From JAJCZZ01 sp964569085 (lineage in GTDB: Bacteria; Gemmatimonadota; Gemmatimonadetes; Longimicrobiales; Gaopeijiaceae), in assembly GCA_964569085.1 (NCBI GenBank), contig CAZMTA010000016.1:1-64000 (forward strand): a stretch of 64,000 nucleotides of DNA, in the 5' to 3' direction. This document shows positions 1 through 8,792 of this stretch, one piece after another. Position numbers and translations under genes: made by a program. Each line of letters opens with the position of its first letter. Within the stretch, counting starts at the first letter, position 1. A model generated the notes under the pieces. It saw only the letters and a list, made by a program, of their open reading frames with translations. It had not been told where the DNA came from and did no database searches.

Positions 1-563
1 AGGCCATCTTCGCCGACTGGGGCCAGAAGGACTTCCAGGACGTCATGGCCGGCGTCGATCACGCCATCGCCGAGGGGTGGGGCGACCCGGACCGGCTGGG
101 CGTCGGCGGGTGGTCGTACGGCGGCATCCTGACCAACTACGTCATCACCCAGACCGACCGCTTCGAGGGCGCCATCACCGGGGCCAGCGAGGTCCTCTAC
201 ATCGCCAACTACGGCCACGACCACTACCAGTACTGGTGGGAGACCGAGCTGGGGCTGCCCTGGGAGGGCGACAACCGGGAGACGTGGGAGAGGATCAGCC
301 CCTTCAACCGGGCCCACCTGGTCACGACCCCCACACTGATCATGGGCGGGGAGCACGACTGGAACGTCCCCATCCAGAACTCGGAGCAGCTCTACCAGGT
401 GCTCCGCCGGGTGGGCACGCCGACCCAGCTCGTGGTCTACCCGGGGCAGAGCCACGGCATCCAGGTCCCCTCGTACCAGAAGGACCGCTACGAGCGCTAC
501 CTGGCCTGGTACGACCGCTGGGTCATGGGAGAGGGCGACGGCGGGCGGCCGGTGAGCCCGTGA
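1..563 (+). CDS. S9 family prolyl oligopeptidase, C-terminal part (5' end outside window)
   Basis: This is the end of a serine peptidase of the prolyl oligopeptidase / dipeptidyl peptidase family, open in frame from base 3 with no start in the window. The alpha/beta-hydrolase catalytic domain is visible. The nucleophile motif GWSYGG lies near bases 108-125, the acid region GGEHDWNVP near 343-369, and the catalytic His in GQSHGI near 445-462. Such enzymes cleave short peptides and are usually exported in this kind of genome, but the signal peptide cannot be seen here. The TGA stop overlaps the GTG of the next gene (GTGA), suggesting translational coupling. Substrate is not inferable. Confidence 0.93.
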   Translation, partial: AIFADWGQKDFQDVMAGVDHAIAEGWGDPDRLGVGGWSYGGILTNYVITQTDRFEGAITGASEVLYIANYGHDHYQYWWETELGLPWEGDNRETWERISPFNRAHLVTTPTLIMGGEHDWNVPIQNSEQLYQVLRRVGTPTQLVVYPGQSHGIQVPSYQKDRYERYLAWYDRWVMGEGDGGRPVSP

Positions 564-1009
564 CGGCCGCGCCCCCCGTCCCGGCGGAGGACCCCCGGGC
601 CCACCGGCTGCTCCAGCTGGGGCTGGCGCTCTTCCTCCTGGGGCTCCTCACCGGGTTCGCCGTCCCGGCGGTGGCCACGCCCCGCCTGGGCCTGGCGAGC
701 CACCTGGAGGGGGTGATGAACGGCCTCTTCCTGGTGGTCCTCGGGCTCCTGTGGCCGCGCCTCCGCCTGGGGCCGCGCGCCGCCACCGTGGCGTTCTGGG
801 CCGCGGTCTACGGCACCTTCGCCAACTGGGCGACCACCCTGGCCGCGGCAGCGTGGGGCGCGGGCGGGGGGATGATGCCCCTGGCCGGGGGGGAGGGGGT
901 GGGCACCGCCTGGCAGGAGGGGCTGGTGGCCTTCGGCCTCGGCTCCCTCAGCCTGGCGATGGTGCTGGTGGTGGGGCTGGCGCTCTGGGGGCTGCGCCGC
1001 CCGGGCTGA
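560..1009 (+). CDS. Hydroxylaminobenzene mutase-like membrane protein
   Basis: A 149-residue, mostly hydrophobic protein with about four membrane segments. The stretches SSHLEGVMNG-like (here ASHLEGVMNGLFLVVLGL), YGTFANW and a GAGGGMMP loop match what I remember of HabA/HabB hydroxylaminobenzene mutases, which convert hydroxylaminobenzene to 2-aminophenol during nitroarene breakdown. GTG at 560 is preferred because it overlaps the previous stop by four bases; the longer open frame upstream is an out-of-frame shadow of the peptidase. No other nitroarene gene is nearby, so the physiological substrate is uncertain. Confidence 0.78.
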   Translation: MTAAPPVPAEDPRAHRLLQLGLALFLLGLLTGFAVPAVATPRLGLASHLEGVMNGLFLVVLGLLWPRLRLGPRAATVAFWAAVYGTFANWATTLAAAAWGAGGGMMPLAGGEGVGTAWQEGLVAFGLGSLSLAMVLVVGLALWGLRRPG

Positions 1010-1025
1010 GAGCCGGCGGCGGGGC

Positions 1026-1658
1026 TCAGCCGCCCTGGACCGACACCCCGAAGCGCTCCAGCTCGGAGCGCACCGTGCCGTCCTCGCCGAGCCACACCCG
1101 GTAGAGGCGGTCGTACTCGGCTTCGTCGATGGGGGAGACCGGGTCGCCGCCCAGCGCCTCCACCAGCGCCGGGGTCGTGTTGGAATGCCCGACCACCAGG
1201 TGGACGCCGCCGGCCTCCTTCAGCTCGGCGGCGAAGGCCTCGAGGGCCCGGGGATCGTAGAGGACCGGCTCCAGACCGAGGCGCTCGGCCAGGGGGCGCG
1301 CGGTGTGCCGGGTGCGCAGGTAGTCGGTGGTGTGGACCGTGCCGATGCCCTCGTCGGCGAGACGGTCGGCCAGGAGCAGGGCCCGGTCCCGCCCGGCCGG
1401 CGAGAGCTCGGGGTCCCGGCTGTCGTCCACCTTCTCGGCGTGGCGCACGAGCCAGACGGTCCACGCCTCCTGGGCCGGCGCGGACGCGCCGGCGGCCCGG
1501 GCCGCCTCGGCCGACGAGGTTCCGGCCAGCGCCAGCAGCACCGCCGCCGCCGTGGTCAGAACGGTCAGGGCCACCAGGGCCCACGCACCGATGCCCCGGG
1601 GCTCCTCGAGCCGTCGGGTCCGTCCCCCGATCCGGGGGGTCTCGTTCCGCTTCCTCAT
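1026..1658 (-). CDS. Membrane-anchored histidine phosphatase (SixA/PGM-like)
   Basis: About 210 residues. A basic N-terminus is followed by one hydrophobic segment (ALVALTVLTTAAAVLLALAG), so the enzyme is exported or anchored. The histidine-phosphatase signature LVRHAEK gives the phospho-acceptor His, a second conserved Arg lies in TDYLRTRHTA, and the second catalytic His is in VVGHSNT. ATG at 1658 is chosen because GGAGAGG sits just upstream; the open frame extends further but lacks a ribosome site. The family removes phosphate from varied small molecules or phosphoproteins; the substrate here is unknown. Confidence 0.82.
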   Translation of the reverse strand: MRKRNETPRIGGRTRRLEEPRGIGAWALVALTVLTTAAAVLLALAGTSSAEAARAAGASAPAQEAWTVWLVRHAEKVDDSRDPELSPAGRDRALLLADRLADEGIGTVHTTDYLRTRHTARPLAERLGLEPVLYDPRALEAFAAELKEAGGVHLVVGHSNTTPALVEALGGDPVSPIDEAEYDRLYRVWLGEDGTVRSELERFGVSVQGG

Positions 1659-1793
1659 CCGCCTCTCCACTTCGTTCAGGGCCCTTCCTCCCCCGCCGGA
1701 GCCCGGCTCCTTCCGGATGCTCCCGATGCCACGGGGGTCGAGGAAGCTATGGATTCCGGCGAGGATGAGAACCCCCACCCCCCGACGGCCGCC

Positions 1794-2123
1794 TCATCCC
1801 GCCTCCGGGCCGACCGCCCGGGCCACCGCCTCCACCACCCGCGCCTCGGGCGGGACGCCCGACGTGCCGCCGTCCCCGTCGTCGTAGATCCGGCAGCGGG
1901 GCGCCCGCTCGTCGGCGCGCCACGGGTGGGGCCCCGGGGCCACGTCCCGCCCGTTCACCAGGACGGTGGGCGAGCCGAAGCTCCGGTGCTCGGCGGGGCA
2001 GTCCGGGTCGCCGGTGGACCACTCGGTCCAGACGGCGGGAACCCCCGCCTCCTGCAGCACCCGGGTGAGGAGCCGCCGGGTGGGCTCCACGTGGGGGCAG
2101 CCCGGGTCGTGGACGAGCTCCAC
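1794..2123 (-). CDS. Thioredoxin-fold protein, possibly organomercurial-lyase-like family
   Basis: A 109-residue protein opening MELVHDPGCPHVEPTRRLL, the pattern of small thioredoxin-like proteins that carry one Cys in the first loop. A cis-Pro region GSPTVLVNGRDVAPG lies near residue 50. I recognise the fold type (beta-strand, Cys loop, helix) and the similarity to short proteins annotated near alkylmercury lyases, but no lyase catalytic Cys pair is complete. GTG is the only plausible start and has no clear Shine-Dalgarno. Function is not established. Confidence 0.6.
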   Translation of the reverse strand: MELVHDPGCPHVEPTRRLLTRVLQEAGVPAVWTEWSTGDPDCPAEHRSFGSPTVLVNGRDVAPGPHPWRADERAPRCRIYDDGDGGTSGVPPEARVVEAVARAVGPEAG

Positions 2124-2245
2124 GGAGAGTCGCAGCGCCGTAGGAACCTCCGGTGGCGGGACGGGGGGTCGGACGGGGCCAACCTAGCGCCCCGTCCGCC
2201 CCCCCGCGACGCCCGGCGCCCCCGCCCGGCCCCGCCCGCTTCCCC

Positions 2246-3763
2246 TCAGCGGATCCGGGGCGAGAGGTTGCCGTGGATCCGATACCCGGTCACCGCCCCG
2301 GCGGCGTCCCGCTCGAACACGACGGCCTCCCCGCGCTCGCCGTCGTCGCGGATCCGGTAGAACACGTCGCCCTCTCCGTGCTCCAGACGGCGCAGGCCGT
2401 CCCGGGGGGACATGGTGGGGAGGCCCAGGAGCGCCAGGCCGCCCTTCCAGCGGACCACCGCCGTCTCCTGGCCCCAGGGCTGGCTCGAGTACGTCCCCAG
2501 GAAGGGCTCGAGGTCGGGTCCCTCCGCCCCGTCCCCCTCGTCCGCTCCGCCCTCGCCGTCGGCCACGCTCCCGGGCTCGTCGTCGGCCCCGGCGGCCTCC
2601 GCCACCGCGTCCTTCACCAGGTCGTAGACGCCCCGGGCGTACCCCCCGGCGTTCACCATGGCGTTGGCCATGAAGACCGTCGCCACCTTCCGGTCCTTCT
2701 GGATCAGGAGCTGGCTCCGGAAGCCGGGGCAGCTTCCGCCGTGCCCCACGAAGGTCTCGCCGTCCCGGCGACCCACGGAGAAGCCCAGCCCCCAGTAGGT
2801 GTCGAAGGAGGGATCGACGTAGTGCACGCGCTGCATCTCGTCGAGGGTGTGGGGATCCAGGACCTCGGCGGCGGGCGCCGGCTCGGCGGGGTCCCCGGTC
2901 AGGCGGAGCTGCCAGGAGGCGAAGCGCGCCAGGTCCCGGGCGGTGGAGGCGAAGCCCGCCGCCGGGGCGATCCCCCGGGCCTGGAAGAAGGCGACCGGCT
3001 CCCGCCTGCCCTCGCGGGTCAGGGCGCTGTAGCCGCTGGCCAGACGGCCTCCCCGGTGCTCCTCGGGGATCTCGGAGTAGGTGTCGTCCATCCCCAGGGG
3101 GTCGAGCACGTTGGCCCGCACGTACTCGTGGTAGTCCTCGCCGGAGCGGGCCCGCACGATCTCGCCGGCCAGCGTGAGGCCCAGGTTGGAGTACTGGAAG
3201 TACTTCCGGGCCGGGTAGAGCGTCTCCTGGTCCGGGAGCCCCTCGATGACCTCCTCCCGGGTGGGGAAGGGAAAGTCCGGGCCGCTCCAGTAGGGGTGGT
3301 CCGACTCCCGGGGAAGCCCCGCCGAGTGGGTCAGGATCCCCTCGACGGTCACCGCCGGCGAGCCCGGGAAGCGCTGCTCCAGGTCGAACCAGGGGAGGTG
3401 GTCGGACACCCGGTCCCGGAGGTCCAGGAGGCCCCGGTCCCGGAGCTGCATCACCGACACGGCGGTGAAGAGCTTCGAGATCGAGCAGATGCTGTAGAGC
3501 GTCTCCGGCGTGGCCGCCGTGCCGGTCTCGGGGTGGGCCTCCCCCCACGCCACGTCCCACACCCGCTCCTGGTCGTGGACCAGCGCCGCGCTGAAGGCGG
3601 GGATGCGGTCGTAGGCCTGCTGCGCCTCGAGCCAGGTCTCGACCACGGCGAGGGCCTCCCGGACCCCCTCGTCCCCGGCGATCTGGGCGGTCAGGGTGGC
3701 GGGGAGGAGGAAGGCCGCGGCGACGGCCGCGGCGACGGCTCGGGCGACGAGGGGAGCGCGCAT
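2246..3763 (-). CDS. Secreted beta-lactamase-family serine hydrolase (class C/esterase type)
   Basis: 505 residues with an Ala-rich signal peptide (cleavage near AQI at residue 27). The penicillin-binding fold is marked by the SxxK motif SISK (Ser94, Lys97), a YSN triad in QYSNLGLTL, and a C-terminal GHGG motif in place of KTG. After an acidic linker rich in Asp/Glu/Gly comes a C-terminal domain of about 90 residues typical of DUF3471-like tails. Members are esterases, D-aminopeptidases or beta-lactamases; sequence alone does not separate these. ATG at 3763 begins the signal peptide; the much longer open frame upstream is a shadow. Confidence 0.88.
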   Translation of the reverse strand: MRAPLVARAVAAAVAAAFLLPATLTAQIAGDEGVREALAVVETWLEAQQAYDRIPAFSAALVHDQERVWDVAWGEAHPETGTAATPETLYSICSISKLFTAVSVMQLRDRGLLDLRDRVSDHLPWFDLEQRFPGSPAVTVEGILTHSAGLPRESDHPYWSGPDFPFPTREEVIEGLPDQETLYPARKYFQYSNLGLTLAGEIVRARSGEDYHEYVRANVLDPLGMDDTYSEIPEEHRGGRLASGYSALTREGRREPVAFFQARGIAPAAGFASTARDLARFASWQLRLTGDPAEPAPAAEVLDPHTLDEMQRVHYVDPSFDTYWGLGFSVGRRDGETFVGHGGSCPGFRSQLLIQKDRKVATVFMANAMVNAGGYARGVYDLVKDAVAEAAGADDEPGSVADGEGGADEGDGAEGPDLEPFLGTYSSQPWGQETAVVRWKGGLALLGLPTMSPRDGLRRLEHGEGDVFYRIRDDGERGEAVVFERDAAGAVTGYRIHGNLSPRIR

Positions 3764-3861
3764 GGCGGGCAATCCGGGCTCGGGGAACGGGAGGCTGTCG
3801 GCCCCAAGATGCGGCGCACCCTCCCCCCACGCGACCCGCCCGCCGGGACCGCGCGCCCTCC

Positions 3862-4626
3862 TCAGCCGCCCCGCGCCTCCTCCACCTTCCGTCGGAGGCG
3901 CGGGTGCTCCGGCGCGAGGGCCAGCGCCCGTTCGTACATGCGGAGCGCCTCGGGCCCGTCTCCCCGGGCGGCGGCCAGGTCCCCGAGGCTCTCCCACCCC
4001 TCGGCGTAGTCGGGATGGTGGTCGACGTTGAGCCGGAAGAAGGCGGCGGCGGTGGCGGTGTCCCCGGCGTTGAAGAGCTCCGAGGCCAGCGCGTTCACCG
4101 AGGGGGGCCGGAAGTCGTAGGCGGGTCCCCCGTAGTGCTCGGCCCGGAGCTCGAGGAAGCGGGCCAGGGCGGCCGGGCCGCCGTCCGCCCGATAGACCTC
4201 GCCCACCGCCTCGGAGAGCGTCTGGGGCCGGGGCTTCCCGGCGTGGCAGGTGTGGCACCACATGTTCACCCGCTCCACGTCGTCCCGCAGGTCCATGGCC
4301 CGGAGCGAGTCGTTCACGCTCCCCAGGAGGCGGAGCATGGCCCGGGCCCGGTCCTTGGCGGGGTTCGCGTCGGAAGCGAACTCGTAGGTGGAGAGGGGGG
4401 CGCCTTCCTCGCCCACGTGGCAGTACGAGCAGCGCACGCCCAGGGCCCGGGTGAAGCCGGTCATGACGGCCCGGAGGCGGGCCGCGTCGAAGTCGGCGGG
4501 GAGCTCCTGGAGATTCTCGGCCCGGTCGGGCCAGGGGGACTGACCGGCCACCGGAGGCGCCGCCGCCAGGAGCAGGGGGAAGAGGAGGGTCGGGACCCCC
4601 CCGCGCGTCGTCTTCATCGTCGTCAC
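3862..4626 (-). CDS. Secreted di-haem c-type cytochrome (reaction-centre cytochrome-like) with TPR
   Basis: 254 residues with a signal peptide. Two haem-binding motifs are visible, CSYCH at 66-70 and CHTCH at 124-128, embedded in a helical domain resembling the cytochrome subunit of photosynthetic reaction centres (CytoC_RC). That family normally binds four haems; here only two motifs remain. The last 80 residues look like two tetratricopeptide repeats (SELFNAGDTATAAAFFRLN, GDGPEALRMYERALALAPE). No photosynthesis gene is nearby, so a role in periplasmic electron transfer is likelier than photosynthesis. It is separated from the neighbouring serine hydrolase by about 98 bases. Confidence 0.82.
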   Translation of the reverse strand: MTTMKTTRGGVPTLLFPLLLAAAPPVAGQSPWPDRAENLQELPADFDAARLRAVMTGFTRALGVRCSYCHVGEEGAPLSTYEFASDANPAKDRARAMLRLLGSVNDSLRAMDLRDDVERVNMWCHTCHAGKPRPQTLSEAVGEVYRADGGPAALARFLELRAEHYGGPAYDFRPPSVNALASELFNAGDTATAAAFFRLNVDHHPDYAEGWESLGDLAAARGDGPEALRMYERALALAPEHPRLRRKVEEARGG

Positions 4627-4772
4627 CTCGTCGGGAGTGTCCCTCCCGATACGGGGGCGCGCCCCGGGCGTTACCCCGACGCCCCTGGGGCGGGATCGGT
4701 CGCCCGGGGTGCGGGTAGGACACGGCGCCGCACCGTTCCGGCGGCCCGACGTCCACCCACACCCCCCGCCCC

Positions 4773-5693
4773 ATGCGCCGCTTCACCCTGGCTTCGGTCC
4801 CCGTCCTCCTCCTCGCCACCCTGGCCGCCACCCCCGCCCCCGAGCGCGCCGCTCCCATGCCGTGGGGCGCCGAGGGCCACGCCATGGCCGCCCGCGCCGC
4901 CGTGGCCGGGCTCCCCGGGGAGGTGCCGGTCTTCTTCCGGGACGCCGGGCCTCGCCTGGCGTGGCTCAACCCCGAGCCCGACCGGTGGCGGAGCCGGGTG
5001 CTGGAGGAGATGAACGAGGCGTGGGCCTACGACCACTACGTGGACCTGGAGAACGTGCCCGAGGGGGCGCTGGACGCCGTCGACCGCTTCGAGTTCCTGC
5101 GGGCCCTCTACGAGGCCGGGCTCGAGGTGCCGGAGCGCGACGCGGGCTTCCTCCCCTACCGCATCCTGGAGCTCTACCAGCGCCTGGTGACCGAGTGGCG
5201 GATGTGGCGGGACGCCGCCGGCGAGGAGCGCCGCTGGATCGAGGAGCGCATCGTGAACGACGCCGGGATCCTGGGGCACTACGTGACCGACGCCTCCCAG
5301 CCCCACCACACCACGATCCACTTCAACGGGTGGAACGAGGAGGCCCCGAACCCCCGGGGCTTCACGAAGGCCCGGGACTTCCACGGGCGCTTCGAGGCGG
5401 ACTTCGTGCGGGCCCACCTGACCCAGGCGGACGTGGACCGCCGGACGGCGGCCGGGGCGCGCTCGGTGGCCGGGGCGGCCCGCTCCGCCATCTGGGCCTT
5501 CATCCGGGAGACCCACGGCCAGGTGGACCCCCTGTACGAGCTGGAGCAGGAGCACGGCTTCGACCCCGACGCCCCCGCCGCCCCCGAGACCGAGGAGTTC
5601 ACCGCCCGCCGCCTGGCCGCCGGAGCCGACATGCTCCGCACGCTCTGGTGGTCCGCGTGGGTGGAGAGCGCCGAGCCCGAGGCCGGGGGTTGA
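4773..5693 (+). CDS. Secreted zinc-dependent phospholipase C / S1-P1 nuclease-like protein
   Basis: 306 residues with a signal peptide ending around Ala-Pro 20-27. The mature N-terminus begins WGAEGH (Trp31, His36), as in S1/P1 nucleases and zinc phospholipase C, where the N-terminal Trp and His bind zinc. The second cluster, GHYVTDASQPHHT, holds His169 and Asp173 (HxxxD) plus His178/179, again the trinuclear zinc site pattern. The middle Asp/His in YDHYVDLEN may complete it. Family members hydrolyse phosphodiesters outside the cell. The start ATG is the first residue of the hydrophobic leader; no ribosome site is obvious. Confidence 0.75.
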   Translation: MRRFTLASVPVLLLATLAATPAPERAAPMPWGAEGHAMAARAAVAGLPGEVPVFFRDAGPRLAWLNPEPDRWRSRVLEEMNEAWAYDHYVDLENVPEGALDAVDRFEFLRALYEAGLEVPERDAGFLPYRILELYQRLVTEWRMWRDAAGEERRWIEERIVNDAGILGHYVTDASQPHHTTIHFNGWNEEAPNPRGFTKARDFHGRFEADFVRAHLTQADVDRRTAAGARSVAGAARSAIWAFIRETHGQVDPLYELEQEHGFDPDAPAAPETEEFTARRLAAGADMLRTLWWSAWVESAEPEAGG

Positions 5694-5804
5694 GCCCCCC
5701 CAGGGAAACCTTGCGGGGGGGCCGGTCGTCTATAGGGATTGTCGGGGACGGCGCGGACGAGCCGGCGTCCGCGCTCTGGCACCCGGGGGGACGGGAGGAC
5801 GCGC

Positions 5805-6134
5805 ATGCACACGCAACGGGGTGGAGGCGGCGGTCCGTTCGAGGCCGTCGACTCCAAGCTCACGATCTACGCGCTGGCCAACGGGATGGACCTGGTGAAG
5901 GAGGACGGGGCGCGGCGCCTCGGCTGGTACCGGGAGGGCCGGGAGCGCGAGGTCGTCATCGAGACCTCGGGCGAGGGCGCCTTCCGCCTCACCGCCGCGG
6001 CCTTCTCCACCGGGGACCCCACCCGACGCGCCGAGCGCGCGCTGGGCTCGGTCGGGTCCGCGGGCGAGCTGTCCGACCGTCTCTCCGTCCTCCTCGAGGA
6101 GGGGCAGGAGCTGGCCAACGGGCTCGAGCCCTGA
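5805..6134 (+). CDS. Hypothetical small soluble protein
   Basis: 109 residues, no signal peptide or membrane segment; I do not recognise a family. The chain starts with a Gly run, has a beta-rich middle (SKLTIYALANGMDLVKEDG) and a helical acidic end. ATG at 5805 is chosen because GGGAGGA lies seven bases upstream; the open frame reaches back to 5739 without a site. A TATAGG hexamer at 5731-5736 could be the -10 element. It precedes the uracil-DNA glycosylase by 25 bases in the same direction and may share its transcript. Confidence 0.7.
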   Translation: MHTQRGGGGGPFEAVDSKLTIYALANGMDLVKEDGARRLGWYREGREREVVIETSGEGAFRLTAAAFSTGDPTRRAERALGSVGSAGELSDRLSVLLEEGQELANGLEP

Positions 6135-6159
6135 GCACCCGCCTCCGCTTCCCCGGCCG

Positions 6160-6867
6160 GTGAGCGGGCGGGACGCCGACGCCCGACGGCGGGCGCTGGA
6201 GGAGCTGGAGTCCGAGGTGGTGGGGTGCCGGGCCTGCCCTCGCCTGGTGGCGTGGCGCGAGGAGGTCGCCCGGGAGAAGCGCGCCGCGTTCCGGGACGAG
6301 GAGTACTGGGGCAAGCCCGTCCCCGGCTTCGGCGATCCCGACGCCCGCATCCTGGTCGTGGGGCTGGCCCCGGCCGCCCACGGCGCCAACCGGACCGGCC
6401 GGATGTTCACCGGCGACCGCTCCGGGGACTGGCTCTACGGAGCGCTCCACCGCGCGGGCCTGGCGACCCAGCCCGAGAGCGCCCACGCCGACGACGGCCT
6501 CGAGCTCCGGGACACCTTCGTGACCGCGCCCGTCCGCTGCGCGCCCCCGGACAACAAGCCGACCCCCGCCGAACGGAAGCGCTGCCGGCCCTTCCTGGAG
6601 CGGGAGATGGAGATCCTGGACCGGGTGCGCGTGGTCGTGTGCCTGGGGGCCTTCGGCTACAACGTGGTCATGCGGATCCTCAAGGCCCGGGGGAGGGACG
6701 TCCCCGTGCCCCGCCCGAAGTTCGGCCACGGGGCCGAGGTGCCGCTGGACGGGCTCACCGTCCTCTCCTCGTACCACCCGAGCCAGCAGAACACCTTCAC
6801 CGGCACCCTCACCGAGGAGATGTTCGACGCCGTGTGGCGCCGGGCCCGGGAGCTGGCCGAGGGGTAG
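6160..6867 (+). CDS. Family 5 uracil-DNA glycosylase (UdgB type)
   Basis: 235 residues. Removes uracil and other deaminated bases from DNA. The diagnostic motif GLAPAAHGANRTGRMFTGD matches family 5 (UDGb), which lacks the polar catalytic residue of other families, and the second motif is SSYHPSQQNT. Four Cys expected to bind a 4Fe-4S cluster are present: two in VGCRACP, one in VRCAPPDN with KRCRPF, and one in VVCLGAFG. GTG at 6160 is the start in frame. A genome this GC-rich suffers many cytosine deaminations, which makes the enzyme unsurprising here. Confidence 0.92.
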   Translation: MSGRDADARRRALEELESEVVGCRACPRLVAWREEVAREKRAAFRDEEYWGKPVPGFGDPDARILVVGLAPAAHGANRTGRMFTGDRSGDWLYGALHRAGLATQPESAHADDGLELRDTFVTAPVRCAPPDNKPTPAERKRCRPFLEREMEILDRVRVVVCLGAFGYNVVMRILKARGRDVPVPRPKFGHGAEVPLDGLTVLSSYHPSQQNTFTGTLTEEMFDAVWRRARELAEG

Positions 6868-6940
6868 CTCGCTGGAAATCCGGCGCCCGGGACCGCATCC
6901 TACCGGTCCCCGTCCCCCGAGCCGCGCACCCACGAGCCCC

Positions 6941-8515
6941 ATGGACCCACGCCTCTCCCTCCTCCGCTCCGCCGCCGTCCTGGCCCTGGCCGTCCTCCTG
7001 GCGCCGCCCGCCGACCTCCGGGCGCAGCGGGTGGGCGGGGTGGAGCTCATGGAGCTCACCGTGGCCGAGGCCCACCGCGCCATGGAGCGGGGCACCCTGA
7101 CCTCGCGGATGCTGGTGGAGGCCTACTTCGAGCGCATCGCGGCGTACGACAAGCGGGGCCCTTCGTTCAACAGCCTCATCCTGCTGAACCCCCGGGCGCT
7201 GGACGTGGCCGACTCCCTGGACGCGGCCCTCCACGCCACCGGGCGCCTCACCGGGCCGCTCCACGGCATCCCCTTCATCGTGAAGGACAACTACGACACG
7301 GGGGACATGCCGACGACGGCGGGCTCCGCGTCCCTGGCGGACTCCCGCCCCGCCGACGACGCCTTCCAGGTGCGGCGCGTCCGCGAGGCCGGAGGCATCG
7401 TCCTGGCCAAGTCCAACCTGGCCGAGTTCGCCTTCACGGCCTTCGAGACGGTGGGCTCCATGCTCCCCGGCTACACCTTCAACCCCTACGCCCTGAACCG
7501 CGTCACCGCGGGGTCGAGCGGCGGGACGGCCGCCGCCGTGGCGGCGAACCTGGGGCTCGTGGGCCTCGGCACCGACACCGGGAACTCCATCCGCGGACCC
7601 TCGGCGCACAACGCCCTGGTGGGCATCCGCTCCACCATGGGGCTGACCTCCCGCGACGGCATCGTGCCCCTCTACCTCCACCGGGACATCGGCGGGCCCA
7701 TGACCCGGACCGTGGAGGACGCGGTGCGGATCCTGGACGTCCTCGCCGGGAGCGACCCCGCCGACCCGGTGACCGCCGAGGCCGACGCCCGCCGCCCCGC
7801 CTCGTACCTGGACGCGCTCCGCCTGGACATCCGGGGGATGCGCCTGGGCGTGGCGGGCCAGCTCGCCTTCACCGAGACCGCCGACCCCGAGGTCACGGCC
7901 CGCTTCCACGAGGCGCTGGACGACCTCCGGGCGCTGGGCGCGGTGGTGGTGGACGACTTCGAGGTCCCCGGGCTCGACTCGCTCACCGAGGGCGTGTGGA
8001 GCTGCCCCCGCTTCCGCTACGACCTGGAGAACTACCTGGCCGACGTGCCCGACGCGCCGGTGACGACGCTGGAGGCCATCCGGGAGACCGGCGACGTCCA
8101 CGTGACCGTCATGCCCCGGGTCGAGCGCTTCCTCCGCTTCGAGGGCACGCCCGGGGAGGACGAGGGGTGCGTCGAAGGCGAGGCCGCGGAGGAGCGCCTG
8201 CGCGCCGGGGTGCGCGCCGCCATGGCGGAGCACGACGTGGTGGCCCTCCTCTACCCCACCTGGAACAACCCCCCGCGCCTGGTGGGCGACCTGTCCTCGC
8301 CCCACGGCAACAACTCGCCCATCCTCTCGCCGCCCACGGGCTTCCCCGCCGTCACCGTCCCCATGGGATGGGTGCGCGGCGGGGCCCTCCCGGTGGGGCT
8401 GCAGATCTACGGCGACGCCTGGAGCGAGCCGACCCTCATCCGCGTCGCCTACGCGTACGAGCAGGCCACGCGGCACCGGAAGCCGCCGGCCAGCGCGCCG
8501 CCGCTGCACCGTTGA
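6941..8515 (+). CDS. Secreted amidase-signature hydrolase
   Basis: 524 residues with a signal peptide (cleavage after LRAQ, about residue 29). Amidase-signature catalytic triad: Lys in IVKDNYDTG, the Ser pair in AGSSGGT, and the nucleophile in TDTGNSIRGPSAHN. Length fits the family (about 500). These enzymes cleave carboxyl amides; export suggests use on external substrates such as peptides or wall components, unlike the cytoplasmic GatA. The downstream small membrane gene begins four bases after the stop. Confidence 0.9.
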   Translation: MDPRLSLLRSAAVLALAVLLAPPADLRAQRVGGVELMELTVAEAHRAMERGTLTSRMLVEAYFERIAAYDKRGPSFNSLILLNPRALDVADSLDAALHATGRLTGPLHGIPFIVKDNYDTGDMPTTAGSASLADSRPADDAFQVRRVREAGGIVLAKSNLAEFAFTAFETVGSMLPGYTFNPYALNRVTAGSSGGTAAAVAANLGLVGLGTDTGNSIRGPSAHNALVGIRSTMGLTSRDGIVPLYLHRDIGGPMTRTVEDAVRILDVLAGSDPADPVTAEADARRPASYLDALRLDIRGMRLGVAGQLAFTETADPEVTARFHEALDDLRALGAVVVDDFEVPGLDSLTEGVWSCPRFRYDLENYLADVPDAPVTTLEAIRETGDVHVTVMPRVERFLRFEGTPGEDEGCVEGEAAEERLRAGVRAAMAEHDVVALLYPTWNNPPRLVGDLSSPHGNNSPILSPPTGFPAVTVPMGWVRGGALPVGLQIYGDAWSEPTLIRVAYAYEQATRHRKPPASAPPLHR

Positions 8516-8518
8516 GCC

Positions 8519-8722
8519 GTGCACCGGAGCTTCCGTCTCGACGGGGTGGTGGCCGCGGTCCTGGTCCTCCTGGCGGGGCTGGGGCTGGGGACGATCCTCC
8601 CCGGCGCGCGGTGGCTCGAATGGGCCGCCTGGGGCGTGGCCGGGCTCATCTTCCTGGCCACCGTCCTGGGCCTCGGGCCCGACGACGGGCCCGACCTCCG
8701 CGAGCCGCCGCCCGACCCCTGA
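8519..8722 (+). CDS. Small two-helix membrane protein
   Basis: 67 residues starting with GTG, with two hydrophobic segments (VVAAVLVLLAGLGLGTILPG and WAAWGVAGLIFLATVLGL) and a polar, proline-rich C-terminus. No family recognised. It starts four bases after the amidase stop, so it is probably translated from the same mRNA. Called on open frame, coupling and composition only. Confidence 0.6.
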   Translation: MHRSFRLDGVVAAVLVLLAGLGLGTILPGARWLEWAAWGVAGLIFLATVLGLGPDDGPDLREPPPDP

Positions 8723-8792
8723 GACGACCCGCCGGCGACCCGCCGTCCAATCCGAATCCACGCACAGTTTCCTCCCTCCGCAGGTCCCGACC

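Noticed and set aside
808..1584. Long Arg/Gly/Pro-rich open frames opposite or across real genes throughout the window
   Set aside because: They arise from GC-rich codon third positions of the true genes; composition is extreme, no domains are visible, and each overlaps a recognisable gene.
3862..4626. Evidence for a photosynthetic organism
   Set aside because: Only a stand-alone reaction-centre-like cytochrome is present; such genes are widespread in non-phototrophic Gemmatimonadota and Acidobacteriota.
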